From Streptomyces panaciradicis (GTDB taxonomy: Bacteria > Actinomycetota > Actinomycetes > Streptomycetales > Streptomycetaceae), in the NCBI RefSeq assembly GCF_023516615.1, contig NZ_JAMGBF010000121.1, positions 1 to 57,248 on the forward strand: a stretch of DNA of 57,248 bases, given 5' to 3'. Each line of letters opens with the position of its first letter. The stretch's first letter is position 1. The notes under the pieces are model-generated. The model was not told the origin of the DNA, did not search any database, and worked only from the letters and a program-made list of their open reading frames with translations. Of the stretch, positions 7,735-16,183 are shown in pieces. A program made the translations under genes and the position numbers.

Positions 7735-8913
7735 ATGCGCAGAACCGCTCTCCTCGCATCCGTCTCCGCCCTTGTTGTGGGCATGATTGCCTGGCCCGCC
7801 GCCCGCCATGCCGAGGCCGCCCCCACCGCCTTCGTCCACCCCGGCGTCACCGTCTCCGCCGCCCAGCTGGACTTCGCCCGCGGCAAGGTGAACTCCGGCG
7901 CCCAGCCCTGGAAGGGCGCCTTCGACCAGATGATGGCGAGCAAGTACGCCGACCTGAACCGCACGCCGAAACCGCGGGCCACGGTCGAGTGCGGCTCCTA
8001 CTCCAACCCCGACTACGGGTGCACGGACGAACGCCAGGACGCGATCGCGGCCTACACCGACGCCCTCGCCTGGTACATCACCCGCGACGACCGGTACGCC
8101 AAGAAGTCGATCCAGCTCATGGACGCCTGGTCCGCCGTGATCAAGGAGCACACCAACAGCAACGCGCCCCTGCAGACCGGCTGGGCCGGCTCCTCCTGGC
8201 CGAAGGCCGCCGAGATCATCAAGTACACCTACACCGGTGGCTGGGCGAACTCCGGCCGCTTCGCGACCATGCTCCGCGACGTCTACCTCCCCGAGGTGAT
8301 CAACGGCTCCAACTCCAACGGCAACTGGGAGCTGTCGATGATGGAGGCCGCCGTCGGCATCTCCGTCTTCCTGGAGGACAAGGCGTCGTACGACAAGGCC
8401 ATGGCGAAGTTCCGCACCCGCACCGCCGCCTACGTCTACCTCTCCTCCGACGGCGACCTGCCCAAGACGGTCCCCGGCCAGAACCTCGACACCAAGGCGA
8501 AGATCGTCAACTACTGGCAGGGCCAGTCCACCTTCGTCACCGGCCTCACTCAGGAGACCTGCCGCGACTTCACCCACACCGGGTACGGCATCTCCGCGAT
8601 CTCGCACATCGCCGAGACCAGCCGCATCCAGGGCCAGGACCTCTACGGCACCGACGTCGGCGAACGGCTGCGGCAGGCGCTCGGCTTCCAGTCCAAGTAC
8701 CAGCTCGGCGCGGCCGTCCCCGGCTGGCTGTGCGGCGGATCGCTGAACCTCGGCCTCGGCCCCGTCACCGAGGTCGGCTACAACGCCCTCCACAACCGGC
8801 TGGGCATCGCCATGACCAACACCCAGACGCTGACCCAGCAGCAGCGCCCGGCCGGCAGCAACAACCTCTTCGTCGCCTGGGAGACCCTCACCCACGGCGA
8901 CAACCCCGCCTGA
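7735..8913 (+). CDS. secreted alginate lyase-domain polysaccharide lyase
   Basis: A 392-aa exported protein. The N-terminus MRRTALLASVSALVVGMIAW is a signal peptide with likely cleavage after AEA near residue 28. The rest is an alpha/alpha-barrel type domain with GSYSNPDYGCTDERQDA, GWAGSSWPKAAEIIKYTY, NGNWELSMMEAAVG and GYGISAISHIAET, typical of the alginate_lyase (PF05426) family, which cleaves uronic-acid polysaccharides by beta-elimination. The true substrate (alginate, glucuronan or other) is not decidable by eye. The ATG at 7735 has GGGAG ten bases upstream and gives a proper signal peptide. A hairpin follows the stop. Confidence 0.85.
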   Translation: MRRTALLASVSALVVGMIAWPAARHAEAAPTAFVHPGVTVSAAQLDFARGKVNSGAQPWKGAFDQMMASKYADLNRTPKPRATVECGSYSNPDYGCTDERQDAIAAYTDALAWYITRDDRYAKKSIQLMDAWSAVIKEHTNSNAPLQTGWAGSSWPKAAEIIKYTYTGGWANSGRFATMLRDVYLPEVINGSNSNGNWELSMMEAAVGISVFLEDKASYDKAMAKFRTRTAAYVYLSSDGDLPKTVPGQNLDTKAKIVNYWQGQSTFVTGLTQETCRDFTHTGYGISAISHIAETSRIQGQDLYGTDVGERLRQALGFQSKYQLGAAVPGWLCGGSLNLGLGPVTEVGYNALHNRLGIAMTNTQTLTQQQRPAGSNNLFVAWETLTHGDNPA

Positions 8914-8922
8914 ACCCGTTGA

Positions 8923-8960
8923 TCGGCCGGGCGCCGGCGGCGATACTGGCGCCCGGCCGA
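8923..8960 (+). terminator. hairpin between the lyase gene and the ABC ATPase gene
   Basis: A 13-bp perfect stem (8923-8935 with 8948-8960) and 12-base loop fill most of the 60-bp gap. The ABC gene ribosome-binding site (GGGGGAG) follows directly. It may end the lyase transcript or attenuate read-through. Confidence 0.7.
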
Positions 8961-8973
8961 CGGGGGAGAAGAC

Positions 8974-9669
8974 ATGGGCAGCCAGGTGGTCACCGAGACC
9001 ATGGTGCGCGTCGAGAACGTCCACAAGACCTACGGGCGCGGCGCCGCCGCCGTGCACGCGCTGCGCGGCGTCTGCCTGGACATCCCGCGCGGCGAGCTCG
9101 TCGCCCTCAAGGGCCGCTCGGGCTCGGGCAAGACCACGCTCCTCAACATCGTCGGCGGCCTCGACGCCCCCGACGAGGGCAGGATCGTCGTCGACGGACT
9201 GGACCTGGCCGAACTGGGCGAGGACGGCCTGCTGGCCCTGCGCCGGGACCGCATCGGCTTCGTCTTCCAGTCCTTCGGCCTCATCCCCATCCTCACCGCC
9301 GCCGAGAACGTCGGCGTCCCCCTGCGGCTGCGCCGCGCCGAGGTCCGCGAGCGCGAGGAGCGCGTCGAACTGCTCCTCTCCCTGGTGGGCCTCGCCGACC
9401 ACGCCGGACAGCGGCCCGGCGAGCTCTCCGGCGGCCAGCAGCAGCGGGTCGCCATCGCCCGCGCCCTCGCCAACAGCCCCGCGCTGCTCATCGCCGACGA
9501 ACCCACCGGCCAGCTGGACGCCGAGACCGGGCACGCCGTCATGCAGCTGCTGCGCGCCGTCGTCCACAGCGAGAACGTCACCGCGCTGGTCGCCACGCAC
9601 GACGCGACCCTGCTCGACCTCGCCGACCGGGTGCTGGAGCTGAGCGACGGCGAGATCGTCGAGCACTGA
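8974..9669 (+). CDS. ABC transporter ATP-binding protein (LolD/MacB type), no permease nearby
   Basis: A 231-aa ATPase with Walker A GRSGSGKTT, Q-loop region FQSFGLIP, signature LSGGQQQR, Walker B LLIADEPT, and the H-loop in VATHD. Closest in style to the MacB/LolD/FtsE group, which pairs with FtsX-like permeases. No permease gene is adjacent; the flanking genes are the lyase and kdpD. So it either serves a permease elsewhere or remains from a larger locus. The ATG is preceded by a good GGGGGAG site. Confidence 0.92.
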   Translation: MGSQVVTETMVRVENVHKTYGRGAAAVHALRGVCLDIPRGELVALKGRSGSGKTTLLNIVGGLDAPDEGRIVVDGLDLAELGEDGLLALRRDRIGFVFQSFGLIPILTAAENVGVPLRLRRAEVREREERVELLLSLVGLADHAGQRPGELSGGQQQRVAIARALANSPALLIADEPTGQLDAETGHAVMQLLRAVVHSENVTALVATHDATLLDLADRVLELSDGEIVEH

Positions 9670-9791
9670 GGCACCGCGCGTCAGAGTTGCGTCAAAGACG
9701 GTCTCCTGGCCGGTCAGGGGACGATATGCCGTGATTGTTGGCCGTAAGGTCGACGCTGCGCAGGCGGCAGTCACCGGAAGACAATGAGGCC

Positions 9792-12344
9792 ATGGGACGC
9801 GGCAAGCTTCGGATCTACCTCGGTGCGGCACCGGGCGTCGGCAAGACCTACGCCATGCTCTCCGAGGCGCACCGGCGAGTGGAACGCGGCACCGACTGCG
9901 TGGTGGCCTTCGTCGAGCACCACGGCCGGCCGCGCACCGAGGTGATGCTGCACGGCCTGGAGCAGGTCGAGCGCCGCGCCCTGGAGCACCGCGGGGCCGT
10001 CTTCACCGAGATGGACGTCGACGCCGTACTGCGCCGCGCACCCGCCGTGGCCCTCGTCGACGAACTCGCCCACACCAACGTCCCCGGCTCCCGCAACGCC
10101 AAGCGCTGGCAGGACGTCGAGGAACTCCTCGCCGCCGGCATCGACGTCGTCTCGACCGTCAACATCCAGCACCTGGAGTCACTCGGCGACGTCGTCGAGT
10201 CCATCACCGGGGTACGGCAGCGGGAGACCGTGCCCGACGAGGTGGTGCGCAGGGCCGACCAGATCGAGCTGGTCGACATGTCGCCGGAGGCCCTGCGCCG
10301 CCGTATGGCGCACGGCAACATCTACACCTCGGACAAGGTCGACGCGGCCCTGTCCAACTACTTCCGCCCCGGCAACCTCACCGCCCTGCGCGAACTGGCG
10401 CTGCTGTGGGTGGCCGACCGGGTCGACGAGTACCTCCAGCGCTACCGCAGCGAGCACCGGGTGTCGAAGATCTGGGGTTCGCGGGAGCGGATCGTGGTCG
10501 GGCTGACCGGCGGTCCGGAGGGACGCACGCTGATCCGCAGGGCCGCACGGCTGGCGGAGAAGGGCGCGGGCGGCGAGGTGCTGGCGGTCTACATAGCCAG
10601 CAGCGACGGCCTGACCTCCGCCTCGCCCGACGAACTGGCCGTGCAGCGCACCCTCGTCGAGGACCTGGGCGGCACCTTCCACCACGTCGTGGGCGACGAC
10701 ATCCCGGCCGCCCTGCTCGCCTTCGCCCGCGGGGTCAACGCCACCCAGATCGTGCTCGGCGTCTCGCGCCGCAAGAGCTGGCAGTACGTGCTCGGGCCCG
10801 GAGTCGGCGCCACCGTGGCCCGGGACTCCGGCACCGACCTCGACGTCCACCTCATCACGCACGACGAGGCCGGCAAGGGGCGCGGGCTGCCCGTTGCGCG
10901 CGGCGCCCGGCTGGGGTGGTCCCGGATCATCTGGGGCTGGGTGGTCGGGGTGGCCGGCCCCGCGATCATGGCCGTGCTGCTCTACACCGTCCACCTCGGC
11001 CTCGCCAACGACATGCTGCTGTTCCTGGCGGTGACGGTCGCGGCGGCCCTGCTCGGCGGCCTGCTGCCCGCGCTGGCCTCTGCGGCGGTGGGCTCCCTGC
11101 TGCTGAACTACTTCTACACACCGCCCCTGCACCGCTGGACCATCGCCGACCCGAAGAACATCGTCGCCATCGTCATCTTCGTGGCCGTCGGGGCCTCCGT
11201 CGCCTCGGTCGTCGACCTCGCCGCCCGCCGCACCCACCAGGCGGCCCGGCTGCGCGCCGAGTCGGAGATCCTGTCCTTCCTCGCGGGCAACGTGCTGCGT
11301 GGCGAGACCGGCCTGGAGGAGCTGCTGGAGCGGGTGCGCGAGACCTTCGGGATGGAGTCGGCGGCCCTGCTGGAACGCTCCGGCGACCACGACCCCTGGA
11401 CCTGCGCGGGCCGGGCCGGGACCGGACCGCCGGTCGGGCGGCCGGAGGAGGCCGACGTGGACGTGGCGGTCGGCGACCACATGGCGCTCGCCCTGACCGG
11501 CCGGGTGCTGCCCGCCGAGGACCGCCGGGTCCTGGCCGCGTTCGCCGCGCAGGCCGCCGTCGTGCTGGACCGCAGGCGCCTGCTGGAGGAGGCCGACCGG
11601 GCCCGCGCGCTGGCCGAGGGCAACCGGATCCGCACGGCCCTGCTCGCCGCCGTCAGCCATGACCTGCGCACCCCGCTCGCCGGCATCAAGGCCGCCGTGT
11701 CGTCCCTGCGCTCGGACGACGTGGCCTGGTCCGAGGAGGACCGGGCGGAGCTGCTGGAGGGCATCGAGGAGGGCGCCGACCGCCTCGACCACCTCGTCGG
11801 CAACCTCCTCGACATGTCCCGCCTGCAGACCGGCACGGTCACCCCGCTGATCCGCGAGGTCGACCTCGACGAGGTGGTGCCGATGGCGCTGGTCGGGGTG
11901 GACGAGGACAGCGTCCGGCTGGACGTCCCCGAGACCCTCCCCATGGTCGCCGTCGACGCCGGGCTGCTGGAGCGGTCGATGGCCAACCTGGTGGAGAACG
12001 CCGTCAAGTACAGCCCGCCGGGCAAGCCGGTGCTGGTCGCCGCGAGCGCCCTCGCCGACCGGGTCGAGGTCCGGGTCGTCGACCGCGGCCCCGGCGTCCC
12101 CGACGAGGCCAAGGACCGCATCTTCGCGCCCTTCCAGCGCTACGGCGACGCCCCGCGCGGCGCCGGCGTGGGCCTCGGCCTCGCGGTCGCCCGCGGCTTC
12201 GCCGAGGCCATGGGCGGCACCCTCGAAGCCGAGGACACCCCCGGCGGCGGCCTCACCATGGTCCTCACCCTGCGTGCGGAGGCACCGCACGCGACGGAAG
12301 CCGTACTGTCGCCGCAGGAACAGCCGGAAAGGCAGGCCACATGA
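9792..12344 (+). CDS. kdpD: osmosensitive potassium sensor kinase KdpD
   Basis: An 850-aa membrane kinase. The N-terminal KdpD domain has P-loop GAAPGVGKTY (Lys18) and DELAHTNVPGS. A Usp-like domain follows (about 230-360), then four closely spaced TM helices (DUF4118, about 375-475), a GAF-like region, HisKA with His623 (VSHDLRTPLAG), and a HATPase domain (NLVENAVKYS, GVGLGLAVARG). KdpD normally senses low potassium and activates kdpFABC through KdpE, but no kdpFABC genes are in this window. The start at 9792 is supported by the family N-terminus. The stop overlaps the kdpE start (ATGA). Confidence 0.95.
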   Translation: MGRGKLRIYLGAAPGVGKTYAMLSEAHRRVERGTDCVVAFVEHHGRPRTEVMLHGLEQVERRALEHRGAVFTEMDVDAVLRRAPAVALVDELAHTNVPGSRNAKRWQDVEELLAAGIDVVSTVNIQHLESLGDVVESITGVRQRETVPDEVVRRADQIELVDMSPEALRRRMAHGNIYTSDKVDAALSNYFRPGNLTALRELALLWVADRVDEYLQRYRSEHRVSKIWGSRERIVVGLTGGPEGRTLIRRAARLAEKGAGGEVLAVYIASSDGLTSASPDELAVQRTLVEDLGGTFHHVVGDDIPAALLAFARGVNATQIVLGVSRRKSWQYVLGPGVGATVARDSGTDLDVHLITHDEAGKGRGLPVARGARLGWSRIIWGWVVGVAGPAIMAVLLYTVHLGLANDMLLFLAVTVAAALLGGLLPALASAAVGSLLLNYFYTPPLHRWTIADPKNIVAIVIFVAVGASVASVVDLAARRTHQAARLRAESEILSFLAGNVLRGETGLEELLERVRETFGMESAALLERSGDHDPWTCAGRAGTGPPVGRPEEADVDVAVGDHMALALTGRVLPAEDRRVLAAFAAQAAVVLDRRRLLEEADRARALAEGNRIRTALLAAVSHDLRTPLAGIKAAVSSLRSDDVAWSEEDRAELLEGIEEGADRLDHLVGNLLDMSRLQTGTVTPLIREVDLDEVVPMALVGVDEDSVRLDVPETLPMVAVDAGLLERSMANLVENAVKYSPPGKPVLVAASALADRVEVRVVDRGPGVPDEAKDRIFAPFQRYGDAPRGAGVGLGLAVARGFAEAMGGTLEAEDTPGGGLTMVLTLRAEAPHATEAVLSPQEQPERQAT

Positions 12345-13027
12345 CCCGGGTGCTCGTGATCGACGACGAGCCGCAGATCGTGCGCGCCCTCGTGATCAAC
12401 CTCAAAGCGCGCAAGTACGAGGTCGACGCGGCGCACGACGGCGCCACCGCCCTCCAGCTGGCCGCCGCCCGCCACCCCGACGTGGTCGTCCTGGACCTCG
12501 GCCTGCCCGACATGGACGGCGTCGACGTCATCCGCGGCCTGCGCGGCTGGACCCGGGTGCCGATCCTGGTGCTCTCCGCCCGGCACACCTCCGACGAGAA
12601 GGTGGAGGCCCTCGACGCGGGCGCCGACGACTACGTCACCAAGCCCTTCGGCATGGACGAGCTCCTCGCCCGGCTGCGCGCCGCCGTCCGCCGCGCCGAG
12701 CCCGTCGGGGCCGGCGAGGACGAGGTGACGACCGTCGAGACCGAGGAGTTCACCGTCGACCTGGCCGCGAAGAAGGTCAACCGCGGCGGCAGGGACGTCC
12801 GGCTGACACCCACCGAATGGCATCTGCTGGAGGTGCTGGTGCGCAACACGGGACGGCTGGTCGGCCAGCGGCAGCTGTTGCAGGAGGTGTGGGGGCCGTC
12901 GTACGGGACGGAGACCAACTACCTGCGGGTGTACATGGCGCAGCTCCGCCGGAAGCTGGAGTCTGATCCGTCACATCCCCGGCATTTCATCACCGAACCG
13001 GGCATGGGGTACCGGTTCGAGAAGTAG
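12341..13027 (+). CDS. kdpE: response regulator KdpE
   Basis: A 228-aa OmpR-family regulator with phospho-acceptor Asp52 (VVVLDLGLPDMDG), receiver Lys in VTKPFGMDE, and a winged helix ending YLRVYMAQLRRKLE and EPGMGYRF, the KdpE signature. Translationally coupled to kdpD by a 4-base ATGA overlap. With no kdpFABC next door, its targets may lie elsewhere on the chromosome or in the neighbouring potassium-related genes; the latter is inference. Confidence 0.94.
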   Translation: MTRVLVIDDEPQIVRALVINLKARKYEVDAAHDGATALQLAAARHPDVVVLDLGLPDMDGVDVIRGLRGWTRVPILVLSARHTSDEKVEALDAGADDYVTKPFGMDELLARLRAAVRRAEPVGAGEDEVTTVETEEFTVDLAAKKVNRGGRDVRLTPTEWHLLEVLVRNTGRLVGQRQLLQEVWGPSYGTETNYLRVYMAQLRRKLESDPSHPRHFITEPGMGYRFEK

Positions 13028-13108
13028 CAGCTGCGGGCCCGGGAGCGGCGGTGACCGGGCCGGTTCGGCGCGGTGCCCCGCGGGTACGAAGGTCTCAGTG
13101 CACCCCGG

Positions 13109-13114
13109 TACGCT
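13109..13114 (+). promoter_or_regulatory. -10 element for a leaderless transcript
   Basis: TACGCT lies six bases before the ATG at 13121, and no Shine-Dalgarno sequence is visible. This spacing puts the transcription start at the A of the ATG. The -35 is not clear. Confidence 0.5.
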
Positions 13115-13120
13115 TCAGAT

Positions 13121-13519
13121 ATGAGTGCTGTTCCTCGTTCCGAAAAGCCGGTGGGCCGGTTCCGGCGCATGCTCGACCGGCTCTCCTCCTCGCAGGAGGA
13201 CCTGGAGTCCGAGGAGCTGCGAGAGGATGCCGCGACGGCGGGATGTACGCGGATCGGTGACTGCCACGACCGACAGATCGTCACGGTTACTGGTACCTTG
13301 CGCACGGTCACCCTACGGCCGCGCGCGGGCGTCCCGGCCCTGGAGGCAGAGCTCTTCGACGGCTCCGCCGCGCTGGACGTGGTGTGGCTCGGGCGGCGTT
13401 CCATCGTCGGGATAGAGCCCGGGCGCAGACTGATCGCATCGGGCCGGATCTCGATGAGCCGGGGCCGCCGGGTGCTGTTCAATCCGAAATACGAACTGAG
13501 ACCCCTCGGACGGGAGTAG
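13121..13519 (+). CDS. OB-fold nucleic acid-binding protein
   Basis: A 132-aa protein. After a charged N-terminus (SSSQEDLESEELRED), an OB-fold is visible: DRQIVTVTGTLRTVTL, a middle strand ALDVVWLGRR and the closing VLFNPKYEL. This matches actinobacterial OB-fold tRNA/helicase-type domains. Probable role is single-stranded nucleic acid binding. The next gene starts three bases after its stop, so the two form an operon. It looks leaderless. Confidence 0.82.
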   Translation: MSAVPRSEKPVGRFRRMLDRLSSSQEDLESEELREDAATAGCTRIGDCHDRQIVTVTGTLRTVTLRPRAGVPALEAELFDGSAALDVVWLGRRSIVGIEPGRRLIASGRISMSRGRRVLFNPKYELRPLGRE

Positions 13520-13522
13520 CCG

Positions 13523-14272
13523 GTGACGTCGCTCGACAAGCCGACCGAAGACACTCAAGCCGACGACGCGCGGGCGGTCACCGAGGCCGCCCTGTTCGAG
13601 GCGTTCGGCGGAGTGCGGGGCATGGTCGAGACGGTGCTGCCCGGCCTCCTCTTCGTCACCATCTTCACGATCACCAAGGACCTGCACTGGTCGGCCATCG
13701 CCGCCCTCGCGGTGTCCCTGCTGCTCGTGGTCGTCCGGCTGGTCATGCGGGACACCGTCAAGCACGCGTTCAGCGGCGTCTTCGGCGTCGCGTTCGGTGT
13801 CGTGTTCGCGATGATGACGGGCAACGCCAAGGACTTCTACCTCCCCGGCATGCTCTACACGCTGGGACTGGCGCTGGCGTACATCGTCACGACCCTGTGC
13901 GGCGTCCCGCTGATCGGCCTGATCCTCGGCCCGGTCTTCAAGGAGAACCTCTCCTGGCGCACCCGCAACCCCGGCCGCAAGAAGGCGTACGCGAAGGCCA
14001 GTTGGGCCTGGGGCCTGATCCTGCTGGCCAAGTGCGCGATCCTCTTCCCGCTGTACTGGTGGGCCAACACCGCGCAACTGGGCTGGGTGCTCGTCGCGTT
14101 GAAGATCCCGCCGTTCCTGCTGGCGGTCTGGCTGACCTGGGTCTTCCTGGCGAAGGCGCCCGCGCCGATCGACGTGTTCGCGGAGATGGAGGCGGAGGAG
14201 GCTGCCGCGGCGGAGGCGGAGAAGGCGGAGAAGGCTGAGGCTGCGGGGGGTCGGCACCGTCGGGAGGGCTGA
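13523..14272 (+). CDS. DUF3159 family integral membrane protein
   Basis: A 249-aa polytopic membrane protein with about six hydrophobic helices between residues 35 and 215 and a charged Glu/Ala-rich tail. The string EAFGGVRGMVETVLPGLLF near residue 24 is characteristic of DUF3159. Function is unknown. The GTG start has GGGAG seven bases upstream and lies three bases after the OB-fold gene. It sits between kdpDE and two TrkA genes, so a role in ion or osmotic homeostasis is possible but unproven. Confidence 0.86.
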   Translation: MTSLDKPTEDTQADDARAVTEAALFEAFGGVRGMVETVLPGLLFVTIFTITKDLHWSAIAALAVSLLLVVVRLVMRDTVKHAFSGVFGVAFGVVFAMMTGNAKDFYLPGMLYTLGLALAYIVTTLCGVPLIGLILGPVFKENLSWRTRNPGRKKAYAKASWAWGLILLAKCAILFPLYWWANTAQLGWVLVALKIPPFLLAVWLTWVFLAKAPAPIDVFAEMEAEEAAAAEAEKAEKAEAAGGRHRREG

Positions 14273-14295
14273 GCTCGGCGTGTGTGCGGGCGTCG

Positions 14296-14366
14296 CTGGG
14301 GGCTGCCGCCCCCAGACCCCCGCTTTCGGCCCTGCGGGCCTCGTCCTCAATCGCCGGACGGGCTGA
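14296..14366 (+). repeat. Streptomyces dispersed intergenic repeat (REP-like)
   Basis: The stretch from CTGGGGGCTGCCGCCCCCAG (a 7-bp stem hairpin) through CCTCGTCCTCAATCGCCGGA to GGGCTGA matches, from memory, a sequence found many times between genes in Streptomyces genomes. It lies directly before the terminator between two convergent genes. Only one copy is present here. Confidence 0.6.
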
Positions 14367-14387
14367 AAATGTCGCGGACGGAGTGAA

Positions 14388-14427
14388 ACGGTGAGGGCGC
14401 CCCTGGATCCAGGGGCGCCCTCACCGT
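14388..14427. terminator. 40-bp perfect palindrome, bidirectional terminator
   Basis: A fully self-complementary 40-bp sequence with a central GGATCC, between the convergent stops at 14272 and 14443. It should form a very stable hairpin on either strand. Confidence 0.85.
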
Positions 14428-14442
14428 CGTATCGCGGCGTCG

Positions 14443-15120
14443 CTAGTCCGTCACGTCCTCCCGGCGGACCGACAGCAGGTCCTCCAGTTGTTCCTCGCGG
14501 GCCTGGGCGGCGACGAACAGGAGTTCGTCGCCCGGTTCCAGGGAGTCGTCGCGGGACGGGGTGAGGACGCGGGTGCCTCGGATGATGGTGACCAGGGAGG
14601 TGTCCTCCGGCCACTCGACGTCGCCCACCTGCGTGCCGGCCAGGGCCGACTCCTCCGGGAGGGTCAGTTCGACGAGGTTGGCGTCGCCGTGGCTGAAGCG
14701 CAGCAGGCGGACCAGGTCGCCGACGCTCACCGCCTCCTCGACCAGGGCCGACATCAGGCGGGGGGTGGAGACGGCGACGTCCACACCCCAGGACTCGTTG
14801 AAAAGCCACTCGTTCTTGGGGTTGTTCACCCGGGCCACGACCCGCGGGACGCCGTACTCCGTCTTCGCCAGCAGGGACACGACCAGGTTGACCTTGTCGT
14901 CGCCCGTCGCCGCGATGACGACGTTGCAGCGCTGCAGCGCCGCCTCGTCCAGGGACGTGATCTCGCAGGCGTCGGCCAGCAGCCACTCCGCCTGGGGGAC
15001 GCGCTCGACCGAGATGGCGGTCGGCGCCTTGTCGACGAGGAGGACCTCGTGACCGTTCTCCAGCAGCTCGCCCGCGATCGAGCGGCCCACCGCGCCGGCA
15101 CCGGCAATGGCGACCCTCAT
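14443..15120 (-). CDS. TrkA/RCK potassium-channel regulatory protein (second of pair)
   Basis: A 225-aa cytosolic protein with an N-terminal Rossmann fold (RVAIAGAGAVGRSIAGELL, with the acidic residue in VLLVDK) binding NAD(H) or ATP, and a C-terminal RCK_C domain (about 140-225, GTQVGDVEWPEDTSLVTII). Such subunits gate Trk/Ktr-type uptake systems. The ATG at 15120 overlaps the stop of the first TrkA by one base (TGATG). No TrkH/KtrB channel gene is adjacent; the nearest transporter is the KimA-like permease, which suggests but does not prove a link. Confidence 0.9.
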   Translation of the reverse strand: MRVAIAGAGAVGRSIAGELLENGHEVLLVDKAPTAISVERVPQAEWLLADACEITSLDEAALQRCNVVIAATGDDKVNLVVSLLAKTEYGVPRVVARVNNPKNEWLFNESWGVDVAVSTPRLMSALVEEAVSVGDLVRLLRFSHGDANLVELTLPEESALAGTQVGDVEWPEDTSLVTIIRGTRVLTPSRDDSLEPGDELLFVAAQAREEQLEDLLSVRREDVTD

Positions 15121-15791
15121 CAGTGACCGCCCTCCTCTTCGGGACCCTTGGCGAAGGACGCCTCGACCTTGTCGACCTCGTCGGTGCGCATCATCACGTG
15201 CACCAGGTCGCCTTCCTGCAGCACCGTCTGCGAGGTGGGCAGGATCGCCTCGCCGAGGCGGGTCAGGAACGCCACGCGGATGCCCGTCTCCTCCTGCAGC
15301 TTGCTGACCTTGTGGCCGACCCAGGCGGCGGAGGCGTGCACCTCGGCGAGCTGCACACCGCCGGTGGGGTCGCGCCACAGCGGCTCGGCCCCCGAGGGGA
15401 GCAGCCGGCGCAGCATCTGGTCGGCCGTCCAGCGGACGGTGGCCACGGTCGGGATGCCCAGGCGCTGGTAGACCTCCGCGCGGCGGGGGTCGTAGATCCG
15501 GGCCGCGACGTTGTCCACGCCGAACATCTCGCGGGCGACGCGCGCCGCGATGATGTTGGAGTTGTCTCCGCTGGAGACGGCGGCGAAGGCGCCGGCCTCC
15601 TCGATGCCGGCCTCGCGCAGGGTGTCCTGGTCGAAGCCGACGCCGGTGACCCGGCGGCCGCCGAAGCCCGGGCCGAGGCGGCGGAAGGCGGTGGGGTCCT
15701 GGTCGATCACGGCGACCGTGTGCCCCTGTTGCTCCAATGTCTGGGCCAAAGCGGAACCCACTCTTCCGCAGCCCATGATGACGATGTGCAC
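15120..15791 (-). CDS. TrkA/RCK potassium-channel regulatory protein (first of pair)
   Basis: A 223-aa protein starting VHIVIMGCGRVGSALAQTL (Rossmann fold, acidic residue in VAVIDQD), with an RCK_C domain at the C-terminus (about 135-215, GIRVAFLTRLGEAILPT). The GTG at 15791 has GGAAGGA upstream and starts directly on the Rossmann strand, as the family does. It is paralogous to the downstream gene and coupled to it. Pairs of single-RCK proteins are common in actinobacteria and probably form mixed rings. Confidence 0.9.
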   Translation of the reverse strand: MHIVIMGCGRVGSALAQTLEQQGHTVAVIDQDPTAFRRLGPGFGGRRVTGVGFDQDTLREAGIEEAGAFAAVSSGDNSNIIAARVAREMFGVDNVAARIYDPRRAEVYQRLGIPTVATVRWTADQMLRRLLPSGAEPLWRDPTGGVQLAEVHASAAWVGHKVSKLQEETGIRVAFLTRLGEAILPTSQTVLQEGDLVHVMMRTDEVDKVEASFAKGPEEEGGH

Positions 15792-15914
15792 GACCGTCCT
15801 TCCGAATGTCCAAAAACTACTGCTCGGCATCAGGGTCTCAGACCGACGACCAAGCTACACACGCGCGGTACGACGCCGGGAGCCCCGTGCACGGTTGCTG
15901 TCATGTCCGCGACC

Positions 15915-16010
15915 TCAGCGGCGGCCGATGCTGCGGACGCTCGCAAGTGTCAGGAATCCGAGGCCCACGAGGGTCGCGGCGGCACCGATCAGTTCTGCGG
16001 GGGCGTGCAT
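15915..16010 (-). CDS. 31-aa single-span membrane peptide
   Basis: A tiny ORF beginning MHAPAELIGAAATLVGLGF and ending VRSIGRR. It is one hydrophobic helix with positive residues at the end, so it should sit in the membrane with the C-terminus inside. An excellent ribosome-binding site (TGGAGG, four bases before the ATG) supports translation. It lies between the TrkA pair (same strand, downstream) and the divergent KimA-like gene, so it could be a small partner of either. No family is recognised. Confidence 0.65.
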   Translation of the reverse strand: MHAPAELIGAAATLVGLGFLTLASVRSIGRR

Positions 16011-16148
16011 GGAACCTCCAGAGGTCGGCGACGGCCGGGAAAGTGGGCGGTGTTTGTCATATAGGCACGCGCACGCGCTGAGCTGCGGAATCCGCAGCCG
16101 GAGCCGTCCGCGATTTCACCCGGTGGGCAGATCGGGGGTGGCGGGTGG

Positions 16149-16175
16149 TTGCGCACCCGTTCGAACGCCTACGAT
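16149..16175 (+). promoter_or_regulatory. promoter of the KimA-like gene (leaderless)
   Basis: TTGCGC (16149-16154), a 15-bp gap and TACGAT (16170-16175), with the GTG start eight bases further on and no Shine-Dalgarno. This fits a vegetative promoter giving a leaderless mRNA, and leaves no room for a 5' riboswitch. Confidence 0.5.
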
Positions 16176-16183
16176 GCTCAGTT

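Noticed and set aside
7687..9831. Long minus-strand frame opposite the lyase and ABC genes
   Set aside because: Shadow of two well-supported plus-strand genes; composition dominated by Gly, Val, Arg and Ala without motifs.
10179..12290. Minus-strand frame of about 700 codons opposite kdpD
   Set aside because: Antisense shadow of kdpD; no domain recognised.
15792..16183. c-di-AMP (ydaO) riboswitch upstream of the KimA-like gene
   Set aside because: A -10 element lies only eight bases before the start codon, leaving no leader, and no matching conserved core was seen.
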